Positions 21,421-32,600 of a stretch of 64,000 nucleotides of DNA are shown in pieces (position 1 is the first letter of the stretch; each line of letters starts with the position of its first letter). The DNA is from Hyparrhenia diplandra (Eukaryota; Streptophyta; Magnoliopsida; Poales; Poaceae), in assembly GCA_015847255.1 (NCBI GenBank), contig JADLZK010004585.1, positions 1 through 64,000 on the forward strand, given 5' to 3'. The translations under genes were made by a program, and so were the position numbers. Under the pieces are notes generated by a model that saw nothing but the letters and a program-made list of their open reading frames with translations, ran no database searches and was not told where the DNA came from.

Positions 21421-22353
21421 TTAAGTCTTCAGCAAGTGCCCCTGAGCAAGCTGTGCAGCGGTCCAATAGTCACGGGGTGTATCTATGTACTCTACCTGCT
21501 CATTGTCCAAAGCTCCAATCGCAGAAGCGAGACGTGTGATAAGTGATGTGCAGGTAACTGGAACTACGGGTTTAGTGATGACGTGTAAAAAGTTCCTGCA
21601 CATCTCTACCACTGGAGCTACCTTTATCTTGTGGACAATGGCATAGAGCAACTTGAGCTCAGGCTCATTCACCCATCTAACCCCGTGCCTAGGGAACAGA
21701 GACAAAGACATCCAGCGATGAATAAATCTAAGTGATGGGTGCTGGATCTGTGTGTGGCGAGGCTTAAAGACACCGGTCTCAAGAGCACCGGATATCTCCT
21801 CCCAAAATTGATGCCTGATGAAGCCGGGGATAGCATTATCCAAGTCTAGTGCACATCTATAACTGAAGCCCCAGTGACTAGCTAGTTTCGCCCACTTAAC
21901 ATGATATGGTTTACCAAAGAGACGGAAAGAAATTCCTAGCTTGTCCTCTACTAGTGTGCATAAAAACTGGATTGTCAGGAGGCGAGAACCTTCCTCTTCA
22001 AGAGGGGGAAAATCTTGCCACCCAACTGCTTTCCAAAGGATGGGAAATTCAACATCCATACCTGTCATCTCGAGGAGGTCGGGGTCGATTCCGGGCATGT
22101 GCTGGAATGCACGGTCCTTGAGTAGGAGATATGCTTGCATCTCCCGATCTCCACGGATGTCAAGGTACGGGGCATCGGCTTCATCGATCGTCGGGGGAGC
22201 TTGAGCTTCTTCCTCCACGACGGGTGCAGCTTCTTCGTGCATGGGGGAGCTTTCTATGTCGTCGAAGTTGAGGGCGGTGCTTGAGCTTGTGCCTTGCGAT
22301 CTTTTCCTCGACGACCGCCTCAACCCGCCGAGAGCTCCCTTGAATTTCTTCAT
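21421..22353 (-). CDS. G1 passenger gene: Athila ORF-1 / plant transposon protein-like
   Basis: The ATG at 22,353 (MKKFKGALGGLRRSSRKRSQ) gives a strongly basic N-terminus, then an acidic Glu/Ala/Pro linker. From about residue 85 is a globular region with FPILWKAVGWQDFPPLEEEG, LLTIQFLCTLV, FRLFGKPYHVKWAKLA, LRFIHRWMSLSLFPR and ELKLLYAIVHKIKVAP. This pattern is typical of the 'ATHILA ORF-1' and 'putative plant transposon protein' families of unknown function, sometimes called env-like because of position. I see no signal peptide or membrane segment, so an envelope role is not supported. An upstream in-frame codon at 22,365 is TTG. The frame is open for 310 codons. Confidence 0.75.
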   Translation of the reverse strand: MKKFKGALGGLRRSSRKRSQGTSSSTALNFDDIESSPMHEEAAPVVEEEAQAPPTIDEADAPYLDIRGDREMQAYLLLKDRAFQHMPGIDPDLLEMTGMDVEFPILWKAVGWQDFPPLEEEGSRLLTIQFLCTLVEDKLGISFRLFGKPYHVKWAKLASHWGFSYRCALDLDNAIPGFIRHQFWEEISGALETGVFKPRHTQIQHPSLRFIHRWMSLSLFPRHGVRWVNEPELKLLYAIVHKIKVAPVVEMCRNFLHVITKPVVPVTCTSLITRLASAIGALDNEQVEYIDTPRDYWTAAQLAQGHLLKT

Positions 22354-22546
22354 GGCTCTTTGCAAAACACTTTAGCAAGGACCTCGGGTGTGCAAGGGTT
22401 AGTTGAAAGTATGAACTTTCACACCCGTGATCTTGCTTGACACAATATTTTTGGTGGAGAAAATTGAGTGTAGAGCAAGTGGGAGAGAGTGTGTGAGTGA
22501 GAAAGAGTGAAAATGGGAGAGGTGAGCTCACACACCGGCGCTCGGG

Positions 22547-22556
22547 CTATTTATAG
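22547..22556 (-). promoter_or_regulatory. TATA box of the G1 passenger gene
   Basis: Minus-strand ctataaatag, set in a GC-rich background (ggctcggctataaatagc) about 195 bases before the ATG at 22,353. It is followed by a pyrimidine-rich leader (ctcacctctcccattttcac). It matches the plant TATAWAWA consensus perfectly and is separate from the LTR TATA, so the gene can plausibly be transcribed on its own. Confidence 0.65.
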
Positions 22557-22794
22557 CCGAGCAAACGCCATGGGCGCGCAGGGCAACGGCTAGGAGCCGT
22601 TGGCCAAAGCGGCCCGCCCGGCGGCGGCGGCCGGGGGTGCGGGAGCACCTTGGGGTGCGGCGCACCCACCCCGCGGCGCGGCTCTTGGGTTTTGGCGGGG
22701 GCGGCCAACGGTCACAAAAAGTTTGTGACCGTTGTTTGCTCCCCGCAAACTTGGCCGGCCTCTCCGGTTTTTGATTTTCTCCAAAATTTTCAAA

Positions 22795-23080
22795 AATACT
22801 TTTTATTTTAAATAGAAAAATTATTTTGAAAATATTTTTGTGTATATCTTTTATTTAGAAAATATTTTTCTTATTTTTCATGAAATCATTTATTTTATTT
22901 ATAAAAATTTATTATTTTATTTTCGAAAATAACTATATATATTTTTATGGATAATTATTTTTGTTTATTTTCAAAATAGCAATATATATATATATAAATA
23001 TTTTCTCTCTTTTTTTTAGCAAAATAGAGAAATATTTTTATTTTAAAATAAAATAATAAATATATACTATATATTTTTTA
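22795..23080. other. Extremely AT-rich block in G1
   Basis: Nearly pure A/T with runs such as atatatatatataaat. It separates the end of gag-protease (23,147) from the GC-rich passenger-gene promoter. It stands where RT, RNase H and integrase would be in an autonomous Athila element. Confidence 0.7.
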
Positions 23081-23146
23081 AGTGCCAATTTACCTGTTGG
23101 CAAAGGGGCGTGTTATTTATAGTCACCCCGCGACTTTTCCCCATGC

Positions 23147-24268
23147 TTATCGGCGGGAAGTACCGCTCAGGGGGTCTCGAGTCGAGATCCTTCGATGCAC
23201 CACACCGGTCTTTTTCTTCGCTTTATTGTGGGTGCATCGTCTGTTGTACCCAATAAATGGGCACTTCACCGCCTTACTCTCGACATGGAATATGATGAAG
23301 CCCTTCCCCATGGATATGTCAGCTTTGGCTGTATAGAGGAATGGCCTCCCCAAGAGGAGAGACACATCCTCTGTTGGGCCCATATCCAGGACCACAAAGT
23401 CCGCGGGGATGTACTCCGTTTGAACTTTGATAAGCATGTCTTCGAGTATTCCCTCAGGTCGCCGTGTTGTCTGATCTGCCATTTGGAGGACAAAATTGGC
23501 AGGTGTGAGTGTACCTCCATGGATTCTGTTGAAGGTGGCCTTGGACATCACATTGATACTGGCCCCTAAGTCACAAAATGCGTTAACGAAGGTGTGGGGG
23601 CCAATAGCGCAGCTGATGAGTGGACGTCCAGGGTCGCCCTTCTTGGCAATGAACGGCGAGCTCACAGGGATCTTTCCAAGCTCCTTGGGTTGACTGAGCC
23701 TCAGACATATCATGTTAACTGACTCGTGTGGGGTCTCAGGTTGCCCTGGGATCCTGCCCGAGTCGTTAACTAGTACTTGCGCTGCAATCTGGGCCAGCTG
23801 TGTTTCTATCATCTTGTTGAAGCTGAGCTGGTTCTTCACAGTTGAGGTCAACCCTTCAAGCTTGTTATTCACTCCTTCAAGAATCTTATCTGTTTGGCTC
23901 ATCTTTTTGGTGAGATTTTTGTTGATCTTGGCTTGGCCCAATACCAGGTCCTTGAGTGAAGGCTGACCGGGGTTATAATTGGAATTGTAACCCTGGTTAC
24001 CTTGGAATAATAAGCGGATCTGGTTGTTCCAGCCTTGCTGATTTTGGCGATACCCACTGCTGTTGTTGATGAATGCAGCTTCTTCATGGGTCTCGGGGCA
24101 ATTATCCCCCGAGTGGCCAACCTCACCACATGTCTCACATGTCATGTGAGCATACGTGGTGTATGGCGGCGCCGCCGCATGTCGGTGTTGGGTGTGCGCT
24201 CTTCCGGTTTCTTCAACAATGAGATCCATTTTTGTGGCTAGCATATCCGCCTCCTTCACGGTATGCAT
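23147..24268 (-). pseudogene. G1 Gag C-terminus and aspartic protease
   Basis: Open for 373 codons from ATG at 24,268. A zinc knuckle, CETCGEVGHSGDNCPE, lies near residue 45. A helical linker follows (LGQAKINKNLTKKMSQTDK). From about residue 220 comes a retropepsin-like region with FVNAFCDLGASINVMS, LTPANFVLQMADQTTRR, FVVLDMG and LLLGRPFL. The order is that of Athila Gag-Pol. The active site reads DLGA rather than D-S/T-G, as in many Athila elements. The frame ends in unrelated residues and no RT follows. Confidence 0.85.
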
Positions 24269-24329
24269 GCCTTTTTTGTGTTTTAGCCGGGGTTCGTCCT
24301 CCCCCGGCTACGATTTGCCACCATCTTAT

Positions 24330-25067
24330 CAATCGGGGCTCTTTGCGATCGATGGTGGCGATAAGAATGCGCCACCAGCGGTGGCGTCGAGGTGCACCTT
24401 CGATATGGCCGTGAGACCATTATAGAAGTTCTGGAGCACCAGCCAATTCTCCATCCCGTGGTGCGGGCATGCTAGAATATATTCTTGCAGCCTTTCCCAC
24501 GCCTCCGGAATGGGTTCCATCGACGTCTGCTGAAAATTGGCGATTCTCCCCCTAGGGCATTGGTTTTGCCCATGGGGAAGAACTTAGCCAGGAACGCCGT
24601 GGAGCACTTGGTCCACGTCTTCGACGCCTTCCTTGTCCTTGTAGAACCCATTTGTTTCGCCTTCCCCACAAGGGAGAAGGGGAACAAGCGGAGCCTGATA
24701 ACGTCGGGCTCGACGTCCTTGATGACAATAGTGTCGCACAGCTCAAGGAAGTGTTGCAGGTGAGCGTTGGCATCCTCGCTAGGCAGTCCACGAATGGGAT
24801 GGCCTGCACCATGGTGATCAGCCCTGTGCGTAGCTCGAAATTCTTATCCGCCACATTGACCACCGGCCCAGTGGGCACGTTGGTGACAGCGGGAACAGAG
24901 AAATCACGAAGCGACTTTTGAGCCATAGCTTGCGGTATGGTTGGTGCAGGGATGTCGGTTTTAGCTGTCGGGGTTCCGGCCGAAGAAGAAGAGGTACGGG
25001 ACCTGTTCTTCCTTAGGAGTGCCTCTGGATTCGCGATGAAGTTTTCCGGCAGTTGGAAACCTGACAT
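24330..25067 (-). pseudogene. G1 Gag N-terminal region (Retrotrans_gag)
   Basis: ATG at 25,067 (MSGFQLPENFIANPEALLRK) lies about 120 bases after the PBS. Gag-domain blocks are spread over several frames: NFELRTGLITMVQ (24,840), FPFSLVGKAKQM (24,680) and MEPIPEAWERLQEYILACP (24,520). They follow the Retrotrans_gag order, so at least three frameshifts separate them. Gag would assemble the virus-like particle. The copy is defective. Confidence 0.8.
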
Positions 25068-25188
25068 ACACTATCCTGTTTTCATCCACAACAGGAGAAA
25101 ACATAAAAGATTAGCCTATATGAGCAAGTGGTAGCCACACACACAGTTCATATTCATAGCCAGCTAGTGATTTCTTATGACAATGCCT

Positions 25189-25206
25189 TCCCCGACAACG
25201 GTGCCA
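25189..25206 (-). other. G1 primer-binding site
   Basis: Minus-strand TGGCACCGTTGTCGGGGA lies 8 bases inside the 5' LTR. It differs from TGGCGCCGTTGCCGGGGA, the site used by many plant Athila elements, at two positions. Both changes are of the C-to-T deamination type. Confidence 0.85.
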
Positions 25207-25214
25207 GAAATACT

Positions 25215-26883
25215 TGTTGCATTTGTTAAGCGCAATCACTAGAAACAGGTTTAGAACCCATCTCTAATGAAGACGCTCAGAAATGCACCGTTGACATCCC
25301 CAAGTGAAACCACCATGTCGGTGATCCGACTGGGAACATCAACGGGATAGATCTTGCCATAATAGATGTTTCATCCGCAAGCGCACGGATCTATCATTGT
25401 AGCATTTCACCCGGAAGTATTTAGGGTATCGTTATTTATATTTTCCCAAAGGAAGGCTTGTGCATAAGAAGCTAGCATGGCTTTTGAATAGAGGAATATG
25501 TGTTTGCTTAGACCAACTTGTTCATAACAGGGGTAAGTATAAACGGTTCTTGGATAGTGTGACACACACATAGGAATCCACCTCTTAAGGATAAAGAAAA
25601 TAGAGAAAGAATAAATGAATAACCTAATGGAGTAATCTAATGTATCTAGTCATGGCCATACAAATGAATAGTTAGGATCATATGCAACATGATATAAGAA
25701 TTGTTAGGTCTAGGATAACAGGGAGACTCCCCGGATACCATCCGACCCAATGGGAAGCATTTACGAACTCCTACATCACATATGAACGTGGGGGGATTTC
25801 AAGGGACGGTCAAGGCTTGTCACGACCCAGCCGCCTACCCCGTCAACCGTGGCATGCTCTCATATCCGCAGGTGTTGTAACACCCGGGCACCATGCCCGC
25901 ATGTCAGAGCACTACTCTTGTCCCCCCAGGATCCCCACTCTACGAATGGACGGACTAGAACAAAAGCAAACCCGAAGGAACGACGAACCGTTATCCCACC
26001 TCTAATCATGTTAGGCATATGATGATCGATGAAGAACAAATATGAACATGTCAAGATTATGATATGTAAACTATATGCTAGTTCATATACCAACACAAGA
26101 ACATGATCATGACTATACTCTAATTCATAAGTTAGGCCAAGAACATAGAATAAGGACTTGCAAGAAGAATGCTCCATAAGAGATGATGTATATTACCAAA
26201 GCACTTTCTTCTAGGAGACAAGCCCTCCTTGTAGCTCTTCTACTCCAACCCTAGCCAACTAAGAAGAAGAAGAAGAAGAAGGGAGAGAGAGGTGGTGGTG
26301 GTAGGGAGAGGTAGTGTGCTGGTGTAGGTGAACTCCTTGTGGTGTGTGTTGAGAGAGGGAGAGAGGAGAGCTACTTATACACATGGGAGAGGGGGCTAAG
26401 TGCTAAATTCTACCAAACCGACCTAAGGGAACGCGTCAGTGCGTTGCACCGAGATCCCACCTCCGCACCGCCCTCCTTGGGAGTTATTGCACCGCCACGC
26501 CAAACCCGGGCTCGAACCGCCTCGGGTTGGGTGTGGGTGCTAGGGTGGGTGGCGCGCACCCTCCCCGGGCCCGGCTCGGCCCAGGTCTTTGCAGGCTGGC
26601 GTGTGTTGACTTGAAAAGTCTGTGCTCGGTGTTGACTCGGCCCAACTTTGGTATTTTGGTCCATTTCCACCCTGGGCTTGTGATCTTCAGGTTTACGCTT
26701 TCGGGGTTGCGCACTTTGGCTGGTTTTCCACCTGTTTTTATATAATATCTGCAAAATAATATTCTTGGCACTACAAGTGGAAATATATTAGTAGCAAAGG
26801 TATATGAGCATGATAAGGTCAAGTTTTACTCCCTTTTTGGTAGAATGTTGACGTTTAAAATATATAGTTGGTTACCGTCAACA
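25215..26883 (-). repeat. G1 5' LTR
   Basis: Second copy of 17,615-19,281, with small indels and mainly transition differences. It has the (AAG)n tract at about 26,262-26,282 and the same TATA. The outer end is followed by the acggg duplication at 26,884-26,888. Confidence 0.95.
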
Positions 26884-27856
26884 ACGGGTCATGTTTGAAG
26901 TAGTGACCTGCAGTGAGATCTGGTGCATCGGACACTGTGAGGCGGTGCGTCCAATGCACCCGACCCGAGCGTCCGATGTGGCATTTTTGGGGCTAATGGC
27001 TAGTGGAGCCTTGGGCTCCCTATTTAAGCATGGTGGATGGCTTCAAGGAGGGTCTCTTGGCATTTTGATTCACTTTGTCATCCTCTTGAGTTGAGCAACT
27101 CCCTTCCTCTCATTCCCTTGCTTGATTGTGCATCCAAAGTGATATTGGGAGTGATTCCTAGTGCATTTGCTTGAGTGATAGCATCTAGTGGCACTTGGAG
27201 ATCATTTTGCTGGTGGATTTGTTGTTACTCTTGGAGAGTACCGCTCCTAGCTGGCTTGGAGATTGGTGGAGGCGTTGGCAAGAGAAGGAGATTGTTCTTG
27301 GCCACCTTCGGTTGATTTGTAAGGGGTTCTTGAGCTTCCTCACTTGTGAGTGGTGTCTTGCGGTGCCTTGTGGGGCGTTGGCTTGGAGAGCCTCACCGAA
27401 GAACCATCAGGGTGTTGGTCGACACAACGAGGATGTAGCTTATCGGTGCATAAGGTGAACCTCGGGGATAAATCTTTGTGTCTCTTATCTCCCAGTGATT
27501 GGCTTCATATTGTGTTGATTGATTCTTCATCTCGATGATTGGTTCATTGTCTTGACACGTCAGTATAACAAGCTCAATCCTCTCCTTGCATTACATTTGA
27601 TATATATATCTTGTGTAGCTCTAGTTGAGTAACTTGTGTAGCTTGCTAGTTGTGTAGAGTAATCTAGTTGTAATCTCCTTGAATTGTGTGAATTAGAGAC
27701 ATTAGCAACTAGAATTGTGGATAGGTGGCTTGCAACCCTCATAGAGCTAAGAAAAATTGCATTACACCATTTGTTATACTAATAAATTTTGTTTAGGGAC
27801 TCTATAGAATTTTAAATAGGCTATTCACCCCCCTCTAGCCATATTAGGACCTTTCA
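26884..27856 (+). mobile_element. Element X 5' LTR, right part
   Basis: Resumes after G1 and ends ...ggacctttca at 27,856, directly before a primer-binding site. The bases at 17,538-17,609 are its left continuation, so removing G1 and one acggg rejoins the LTR. It contains degenerate 'gcgtccgatgc' units (26,940-26,985) like the palindromic motifs of Sirevirus LTRs, and a weak tatttaag TATA at 27,021-27,028. Confidence 0.8.
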
Positions 27857-27858
27857 AG

Positions 27859-27870
27859 TGGTATCGGAGG
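27859..27870 (+). other. Element X primer-binding site
   Basis: Tggtatcggagg, two bases after the LTR end. It is close to the TGGTATCAGAGC initiator-Met tRNA site of Copia elements, and the leader then runs to the gag ATG at 27,917. Confidence 0.85.
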
Positions 27871-27916
27871 CATGGTCACCATTTCTCGCAAGGACTAACA
27901 CCCTTCGGTGCAAAAT

Positions 27917-29953
27917 ATGGCTCAAGTTGTGTTCAACTGTGTTGGGGGTAAACCACCTTTCTTTGATGGTACTAGTTCTTTTGATTATTGGAAGAGAAAG
28001 ATGAAAATGTACCTTGGTTCAATCAATGATAGAGTGTGGGATGTGACCGAGCATGATTTTGTGATTCTTGATCCCACTAACCCCACCGATGTTGAAAGGG
28101 CAAACAAGACATGCAACACAATGGCTCTAAACACCATATACAATGGCATTGATTCAGAGGTATTTGAGCAAATCAAAGATCTTGAGAGAGCTAGTGAAGT
28201 ATGGACAAGTTAGAGGAAACATATGAGGGCACCAGGGTTGTCAAGAGTGCAAAGTTGTACATCCTCAAGCACAATCTATCAAATTTCAAGATGAAAGATG
28301 ATGAGAGCATTCTGGAGATGTTCCATAGGCTTCAAGTAATCATCAATGATGTCAAGGCACTTGGTGAGAAGGTGAAGGATGAAGACTTCATTCACAAGTT
28401 CTTGATGTGCTTGCCCAAGAGGTTCAAGATGTTGAGAATCATTCTTTTTAGAGGAGGCTCGGATGGCATATCTCCAAATGAGGTACTTGGTGATGTGATG
28501 ACCGAAGACCAATTGAATGGAGATAGTGATGATGTGAAGAAAGAAGAAGACAAGAAGAAGAGTGTGGCATTCAAGGCCGCCACCTCCAAGAGCAAGGGCA
28601 AGACAAAAGTGCAAGAAGAAGAAGAAGAAGAAGCTCTTGAGTTTGATAGTGATGATGAAGCATTGGATCTATTTGTGAGAAAATTTGGCAAGATGATGAT
28701 GAAGAATAAGGGCCTTGGTGCTAGGCGAAGAAGAGATGATTCCAAGAGCAATGAGGCACCTAGAATTTGCTTTGAGTGCGATAGTCCGGACCATATCTTA
28801 GCGGATTGTCCCATCAAGAAGGAGAAGGATAAGAAGAAGGCCTATAAGAATGACAAGAAAGGCAAGAAAGAGAACAAGATGACATTCAAGAAAGGTAAGA
28901 ATGGTGCTTATGTTGTCACTTGGGATAGTGATGCCTCTTCAGATGATGAAGATGACAACAATGATAAGAAGGCATTGTCTTCTATTGCTAGGCACAAGAG
29001 GTCTTCTCTATTTGATTCATCCTCTACATGCTTCATGGCCAAGGGCCCTAAGGTACAAAATGATATGAGTGATGATGAAACTTGTGCTAGTGATAATGAA
29101 AATGATAGTGATAATAAAAATGATGAACCAACTAAAGAACAACTCTTTGACATGTTGCAGCAAGCCAAAGTTATTCTTTTATCAAAGAGTAAGAAGTGCA
29201 AGGAGTTGGCCAAGAGAGTAACATCTCTTGAACAATCCCTTGATGAGCTAAGTGCTTCTCATGAGTGTCTAAAGGAAGACCATAAGGACCTTGAGCAAGC
29301 TCACACTAAGCTACAAAAGGCTCACTCCTTGCTACTTGAGAAGAATGAGAAGGAAAGCTTGATTGTAAAATGTGATGTTGGATTAACTTGTGATATAATT
29401 GATGAATCATTTTGTCAACCTATCATTGTGCAATCAACTAACCCTTCTTGTAGCTCTTCATTCACCACCACCCACTCTACCTCTACTAGTAGTGATGGTT
29501 TCACTTGTGATGCCTCACTAATGGTTGAGAATGAGACTCTCAAGAGAGAGGTAGATGAGCTCACTCATGCCTTTGGCAAGGCCTATGGTGGTGAGGCCAG
29601 CTTGCTAAAGTGCTTGGGTAGCCAAAGATATTCTCTCAACAAAGAGGGATTGGGCTATACCCCCAAGAAAGGCAAGGTGGCCTTTGTGACTCCAAAGCCT
29701 AGCTTTATGAAGAACAATGGTCGGTTTTACAAAATAGATACAAGCAAGTTGGGCACCTAGTGCATAATTGCCATAAAATGAACAAGAACAAGAAAATTGA
29801 TAGTGAACTATCTATTTGCTTTGATTCTTGTTATTTGCTTACAAAGGGTGAGAAAGGTGTGAAGGCTAGATTCATTGGTACTCCCATTGTTGGCCCAAAG
29901 AAGAAGGCTATTTGGGTGCCAAAGAGTTTAGTCACTAACCTCCAAGGACCTAA
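27917..29953 (+). pseudogene. Element X Gag (Sirevirus type), interrupted
   Basis: ATG at 27,917 (MAQVVFNCVGGKPPFFDGT) opens a UBN2-type Copia Gag with YWKRKMKMYLGS. A frameshift near 28,205 moves to the frame that continues KLEETYEGT and stays open for 519 codons. This holds an acidic/Lys-rich linker, the knuckle CFECDSPDHILADC (about 28,770) and a coiled coil at about 29,110-29,370. A one-base shift near 29,755 continues to IWVPKSLVTNLQGPN at 29,953. There Y is inserted at cctaa. Long Gag tails with a coiled coil are typical of Sireviruses. Confidence 0.88.
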
Positions 29954-30833
29954 TGAAAGGACATCTAGGCCCTAAGTGAGTTTTGGATGATTAATGACAA
30001 CAAGATTAAAGGTCTAATGAGATTTGCTAAGTGTGGACAGGAAGATGGTTATCTCACAGGTACTTGTCATATATTGTAAAAGAGCCAAAATGATGTGTTG
30101 TTGTGGAAACAATCTAGTTCAAGCACAAGACAACAATGCATATGGTTTTCATGTAAAGGCTCATCTATGTGCGGGAATTCTGTCATCCGGTTTATGAATA
30201 TAAAGCTATTCAATGGGTTCAACATCAAGTGATGATTTGGATTGAGAGTGAAGATAGCAGGGAAAGACTTTGAGGTACTAAGCAAGGGTGAAGGCCAAGT
30301 GATGACTTGACCGAGGAACCTAGCTAAAAGTGAAGAAGGAAGTACTTGCATTTAGTCAAAGCTATTCAAGCCATTGGTCATGAGATGGAGAATCAAAACC
30401 TAGATGATATTCATATAGTGTGACTTGATATATTTGGAAACAACTCAATTACATGAATATGATCAAGTCACTTGCTCAAGATGGCTCTGCTCAAGGTGAA
30501 AAAGAAGTTGACATGATTGGCACCCTCAGATTGTTGAAGATCAAACATATGGCATTGCATTTCAAGAAAAGCAACTCAAGCGGATCGTTCGATGGATTCT
30601 ATTTGAAACTTGAGTTATAGGTATGCCGTACTATTAAGAGGGATGCATCATGTCAATAGATGATCATACATAAGTGCTCAAGCCAACCCATGAGAGATCG
30701 ATTAGGTTTGAGCGACAAAATGAAAAATGATTTTGGTCGAGGTCTTGGGACGCGTCCGGTATTGTCCGGTATTTTCGACTTCATCACAAAATTGTTTCCT
30801 AACCTTGAAAATGTTTATTAACTTAATACAAAC
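29954..30833 (+). repeat. Element Y 5' LTR, left part
   Basis: Homologous to 53,872-54,773 of the 3' LTR. It lacks about 20 bases around 30,748 where the 3' LTR has two palindromic 'ccggacgcgtc/tgg' units, leaving one damaged unit. It ends at the caaac target (30,829-30,833) of G2. Confidence 0.9.
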
Positions 30834-32345
30834 TGTTGACACAAAAAGCGCACTTGTGCCTCACACACAGCAAGCCAGAAAGCGTGGCTTCAAACAGGTA
30901 CCCGGGCGGTTGAATCCGGAGGCGTGCAGTCAGTTTGACCTGAAAACTAACAAGGGATGAAACCATGAGAGCAGGAACATGCCTGGTGAGACCATGACAG
31001 TTCCATATGTACGGCCCTGAAGCCACTTACAACGACATATAGCTATAGAAGCTATCTGCCAAAATGGTTTAAGCATGCATTCGGCTATTATAGATGTAAA
31101 GCATAGCAAAAGCACAGTTGCCGAATGAACATAAAGAGACATGTAAAAGTGAAAACTAATCATCAAGATATGAAACTTGAAAGCATATAGCATAGATCAA
31201 TACCACTATCAACATGATAGATATAAGCAGGTAACTCAGAATCATAGATCCAATCTAGATAAAACATGCATAGGTCTAATCCAACTAGTCTGCCGCACGT
31301 CTAGCCTTCCTAAACCCGTCTAGCATAAATCTAAGCAAGCTAATCCACCGCATGATACCACTCACTCAAATGTACGCCACTTCCTACAACTAGCCAGCGC
31401 CTGCCGCACGGCCACAACCCTAGAGGTAGAAAGCTAAAAGCATGTATGTAAATAAACATATCTATAAATACTTATTAGTCATGAAAGCGTAACCATATTC
31501 GACAAGTTTGCCGAATTGGGGTCCATGAAGAAGGAACAGGCAAATAAATGTGAATAAGACCTAACAGATCAAATCTACATCTACGCATGAACCCGCGACA
31601 TGTGACAATCTTAGATTGATCTAGCTCGGCTATTATAAACACATAGATCTATTCATCACGGTAGGATTTAACAATGAAAGCATTAAAGAGTAAATAGATC
31701 TATAACAATATGGAGCCGAGCCTCATCAATCTAGATTGGGCAAAAGAGTGTTGCAAATATATAAACATAAAAGCATGCAAACACATGGTAACTTAATGAA
31801 TCTAATAGATCTTGCCAAAATCTAATAGAGCCAATAACTATCTTTACCCCGCAAAGCTATCAAAAAAACACCGCCCGCATGGCCATTTAGTTGAGATAAC
31901 AAAACATAAGTAAAGACTTCCCGCTACCAAGCAGACGCCTGCCGCACGGCCATCCAGTCGAGATAAACGAGACTACTTGCTACTAAGCAAACGCCTGCCG
32001 CACGGCCATTCAGTCAAAGTAAGCAAGGTTGCCGGAACTTACGGAGGTCGACGGATCGATGGTTCCTCTCGCAAAACTCGACGACACGACAGGGACTCAA
32101 AGGTGGCACGGGGCCGGTTTGGTTGTGTTGATTGTGAACAGAAATTACAATGGTCGAGGGTCGCTATTTATACCCTGGACATGATAGGAGTCCTAAAAGA
32201 TTACGATTACAAAGGAAAAACCCTAACAAAATAAGGTAACTTAAGCTCCAAGCCTCTTCGGAGTCGACGTGGCGTATTCATCATGGATCCCTTCTCATTC
32301 GGGTAGCTTGCTCACCGTCCTCCATTTGCCGAATCGCCGTAGATC
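30834..32345 (-). repeat. G2 3' LTR, lacking its U3 start
   Basis: Aligns with 40,097-41,618 and then diverges abruptly after 'cgtagat'. About 188 bases found at 41,619-41,806 in the other LTR are missing, as is the polypurine tract that should precede them. Minus-strand TATA gtataaatag is at 32,173-32,164. Degenerate 'ccgcacggccat' repeats lie at about 31,870-32,010. Confidence 0.85.
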
Positions 32346-32600
32346 GAACAGAACATCCAATCCTTTTCCTTCTCAGAATCTCTATGCACCTCTTCATAAA
32401 AATCTTCCGCTGCTTTGCATCAAGAAAATCTATAGAAAAGCTCATGGCGCACCATAACGCTTCATCCAGAATAATCTCCACAGACTCTTGCCGCATCATC
32501 AATTTGCGCACAAATCCAGGTAAATTTCTTGAATCTATTTCCTATTTTCCTTTTTTCTCTTTTTCTTGATTTGAATTCTCGATGGTAACAATCTCAATCG

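Larger units (their letters stand above)
17615..26883 (-). mobile_element. Complete non-autonomous Athila-like Gypsy element G1
   Basis: The ends are TGTTGCAT... and ...GTCAACA, flanked by a perfect 5-bp duplication acggg (17,610-17,614 and 26,884-26,888). The LTRs are 1667 and 1669 bp; by eye there are 8 mismatches in the first 295 or so aligned bases. Minus-strand order: 5' LTR (26,883-25,215), PBS, gag and protease (25,067-23,147), AT-rich spacer, a TATA-driven Athila ORF-1-like gene (22,556-20,955), non-coding DNA, PPT, 3' LTR. RT, RNase H and integrase are entirely absent, so it must have been mobilised in trans. Confidence 0.95.

Noticed and set aside
21421..22353. A retroviral envelope gene
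   Set aside because: It sits where env would be, but there is no signal peptide, transmembrane segment or furin-like site, and the N-terminus is basic and nuclear-like.
27195..27538. Plus-strand ORFs in the X leader
   Set aside because: They lie within the 5' LTR just upstream of the PBS, with no domain and no continuation.
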